Origin: Alphaproteobacteria bacterium
GTDB lineage: Bacteria > Pseudomonadota > Alphaproteobacteria > Sphingomonadales > Sphingomonadaceae
Assembly (NCBI GenBank): GCA_028293005.1
Contig: JAQGLH010000076.1
Location: 1-17,257 of the forward strand
Direction of reading: 5' to 3'
DNA: 17,257 nucleotides
In this document: piece after piece, positions 15,909 to 17,257 of the stretch
Numbering within the stretch: position 1 is the first letter of the stretch
Layout: the number at the start of each line of letters is the position of its first letter
Position numbers and translations under genes: made by a program
The notes under the pieces: generated by a model
What the model saw: the letters and a program-made list of their open reading frames with translations, nothing else
The model's database searches: none
Told to the model about the DNA's origin: nothing

Positions 15909-15921
15909 TCGCTCACTTCCT

Positions 15922-16632
15922 TCATTGCCCTTTGCGCGCCGAAGCGCCCGTGCGCTCGTCGACCGCATCGATGCCCAGCGAGCCGGCCATCTCGCGTGCG
16001 CGCGAACGGATCGAACGCGGCACGCTTTCATCCTTCGCCATTGCGGCGAAAATCGGACCGGCAAGCTCCGGCTTCTGTTGTTTGAGATGCGCGATCGCGA
16101 CCATCTCGCCGGCGCTTCCAAACCAGGGATTGCCGGCCACAGCCATCGGCTTGAGCCGCTCGATCACCGCTGCCGGCGCGAGCGTGTCGAATTCGAGCGC
16201 CGTCTGGCGGATCAATGCGAGATCGCGATAGGGCCGGGCGAAATCCTCGTCCTGCGCGACGGCCATGAAGCCCGCGATCGCCGCAGCGTCATTGCCCGCC
16301 TGCACGGCCAGATCGGCCTTGGTGAGCAGGGCTGCGGCGCGATATCCGGCGCCGCCCTTGCCCGCGACGGCATCGAGCCTGGCGTCGATCCCACTGGTCC
16401 GGCCGGCACCTATATCCTCGAAGACGCCGTTCAGCTTCTCGGCCTGCTCGCTGGCCTGCGCTTCCTTTTGCTGCTGCCACCAAAGGTAGCCGCCCACCGC
16501 TGCGAGGAACAACAGGATGAGGATGCCGGCGACCACTCCATAGCGGCGCATCGCGCGGTTGACCTGGTCGCGACGAAGCTCTTCGTCGACCTCGCGGTAG
16601 AATGCTTCATTGTCCTTGGGCGTAAGAGCCAA
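15922..16632 (-). CDS. YfgM-like TPR-type membrane-anchored protein (ancillary SecYEG translocon subunit family)
   Basis: A 236-residue protein with a cytoplasmic N-terminus (ALTPKDNEAFYREVDEELRR), one membrane span at about 32-52 and a periplasmic helical, Ala-rich domain. That domain looks like degenerate tetratricopeptide repeats (for example AALLTKADLAVQAGNDAAAI). E. coli YfgM has the same layout, interacts with the SecYEG translocon and periplasmic chaperones, and is encoded just before bamB and der, exactly as here. The start is set to TTG at 16632-16630, because GGAGG (complement of 16639-16643) lies 6 nt upstream and the product then begins (M)ALTPKDNEAF. An in-frame GTG at 16686 would add 18 residues but has no good ribosome binding site. 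It follows panB in the same direction with a 132-base gap. Confidence 0.85.
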   Translation of the reverse strand: MALTPKDNEAFYREVDEELRRDQVNRAMRRYGVVAGILILLFLAAVGGYLWWQQQKEAQASEQAEKLNGVFEDIGAGRTSGIDARLDAVAGKGGAGYRAAALLTKADLAVQAGNDAAAIAGFMAVAQDEDFARPYRDLALIRQTALEFDTLAPAAVIERLKPMAVAGNPWFGSAGEMVAIAHLKQQKPELAGPIFAAMAKDESVPRSIRSRAREMAGSLGIDAVDERTGASARKGQ

Positions 16633-16638
16633 GACTTT

Positions 16639-16643
16639 CCTCC
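16639..16643 (-). promoter_or_regulatory. Ribosome binding site deciding the TTG start of the YfgM-like gene
   Basis: GGAGG on the minus strand, 6 nt before TTG 16632. It favours this start over the in-frame upstream GTG at 16686. Confidence 0.7.
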
Positions 16644-16764
16644 ATCCGGGGGCAATCGGCGACCACGCCATTCCGGGCAGCTTCACGCCTAGACAGGATT
16701 GAAGATGAACGGAAGATTGGCGGGCGGCGGATCGCTCCCGTTCCTCCTCTATCGGGGCTCTGCG

Positions 16765-17257
16765 TCAAACGGAAGAGGCTTCACCCTTAGCCGCATAGAC
16801 CTGCTCGGCGCTCGGAAAGCTGCGCGCACGGACCTCGGCGGCATAAGCCGCGGCGGCAGCGCCGATCCGGCCGGCAAGATCGTCGAATCGCTTCACGAAG
16901 CGTGGCGTTCGCTCGAACATCCCGAGCATATCCTCGGTCACCAGCACCTGCCCGTCGCATTGCGCCGACGCGCCGATGCCGATGGTCGGACAGGGCACCG
17001 CACGCGTCACCTCGATTGCGATCTCCTCGACCACGCCCTCGACGACGATGGCGAAACTGCCAGCATCGGCCACTGCCTTGGCGTCGGCGATGATCTTCGC
17101 CGCCTCGGCCTCGTCGCGGCCGCGCGCGGCATAGCCCCCGAGCACGTTCACGGCCTGTGGGGTGAGCCCGACATGGCCGATCACCGGTATCCCCCGCTGC
17201 GTGAGGAAGGCGATCGTCTCGGCCATCGCCTCGCCGCCCTCCAGCTTCACCGCCGCC
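16765..17257 (-). CDS. panB: PanB, 3-methyl-2-oxobutanoate hydroxymethyltransferase (partial, C-terminal part)
   Basis: PanB makes ketopantoate from alpha-ketoisovalerate and 5,10-methylene-tetrahydrofolate, the first committed step of pantothenate and CoA synthesis. About 164 residues of the C-terminal part are inside the window; the gene continues beyond 17257. The visible start [15 protein letters not shown] is internal: the GTG at 17250 is the valine of the conserved VKLEGG motif, not a start codon. Further family marks are [21 protein letters not shown], the IVVEG segment holding the likely catalytic glutamate, and [23 protein letters not shown]. The stop at 16765 is followed by 132 bases without a clear terminator before the YfgM-like gene. 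Confidence 0.96.
   Translation of the reverse strand, partial: AAVKLEGGEAMAETIAFLTQRGIPVIGHVGLTPQAVNVLGGYAARGRDEAEAAKIIADAKAVADAGSFAIVVEGVVEEIAIEVTRAVPCPTIGIGASAQCDGQVLVTEDMLGMFERTPRFVKRFDDLAGRIGAAAAAYAAEVRARSFPSAEQVYAAKGEASSV

Noticed and set aside
14523..16085. A 520-codon plus-strand frame opposite bamB and the YfgM-like gene
   Set aside because: Shadow of GC-rich coding sequence: no domain, antisense to well-supported genes.
15909..16121. A 71-residue N-terminal extension of BamB
   Set aside because: It would bury the lipoprotein signal peptide and overlap the YfgM-like gene out of frame; ATG 15908 has its own ribosome binding site.
17248..17250. GTG as the start of PanB
   Set aside because: The valine belongs to the conserved VKLEGG motif in mid-protein; the gene simply continues past the window end.

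Overview
The window reads as ordinary chromosomal core genome of a high-GC alphaproteobacterium, most probably of the order Sphingomonadales (Sphingomonas-like). The grounds are the alphaproteobacterial style of FtsL-like protein between rsmH and ftsI, the small hypothetical protein beginning MQRVRIGLTG, the single-domain Hpt protein ending in NNQNFGRI, the GC-rich codon use and the frequent GTG/TTG starts. The taxonomic call is by recognition, not by a database search.

Layout. (1) Positions 1-7029, minus strand: the front of the division and cell wall (dcw) cluster in the order mraZ, rsmH, ftsL-like, ftsI, murE, murF, mraY (the last cut by the window start). Almost every junction is a 1-4 base start/stop overlap, so the cluster looks like one translationally coupled operon. 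It couples peptidoglycan precursor synthesis (MurE, MurF, MraY) to the septal transpeptidase FtsI and its FtsL-type partner. (2) Positions 7030-7331: the control region of the operon, with 10-bp-phased GGGAT/GGGTA motifs (a candidate MraZ operator) and two DnaA-box-like sequences. (3) Positions 7332-8155: a small single-span membrane protein (minus) divergent from a small MliC-like lipoprotein (plus), the latter closed by a near-textbook terminator. (4) Positions 8198-11041: a VOC/glyoxalase-fold protein (minus) divergent from purL (plus). (5) Positions 11138-12388: a DUF418/YeiB-type membrane protein, meeting tail to tail with an Hpt phosphotransfer protein. (6) Positions 12394-16632, minus strand: a YfgM-like membrane protein, bamB, der, a TusA-family protein and hpt. 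The yfgM-bamB-der order is the same as in E. coli. (7) Positions 16765-17257: the 3' part of panB.

I found no mobile element, CRISPR array, tRNA, rRNA, phage gene or obvious defence/biosynthetic island, and nothing I could honestly call a new multi-gene system. The points worth a second look are local: a Walker A lysine-to-threonine change in the second GTPase domain of Der, the phased repeats plus DnaA boxes upstream of mraZ, a tandem 15-bp repeat in a long C-terminal extension of the FtsL-like protein, several TTG/GTG starts fixed by Shine-Dalgarno spacing, and a UUCG-capped hairpin between bamB and der.
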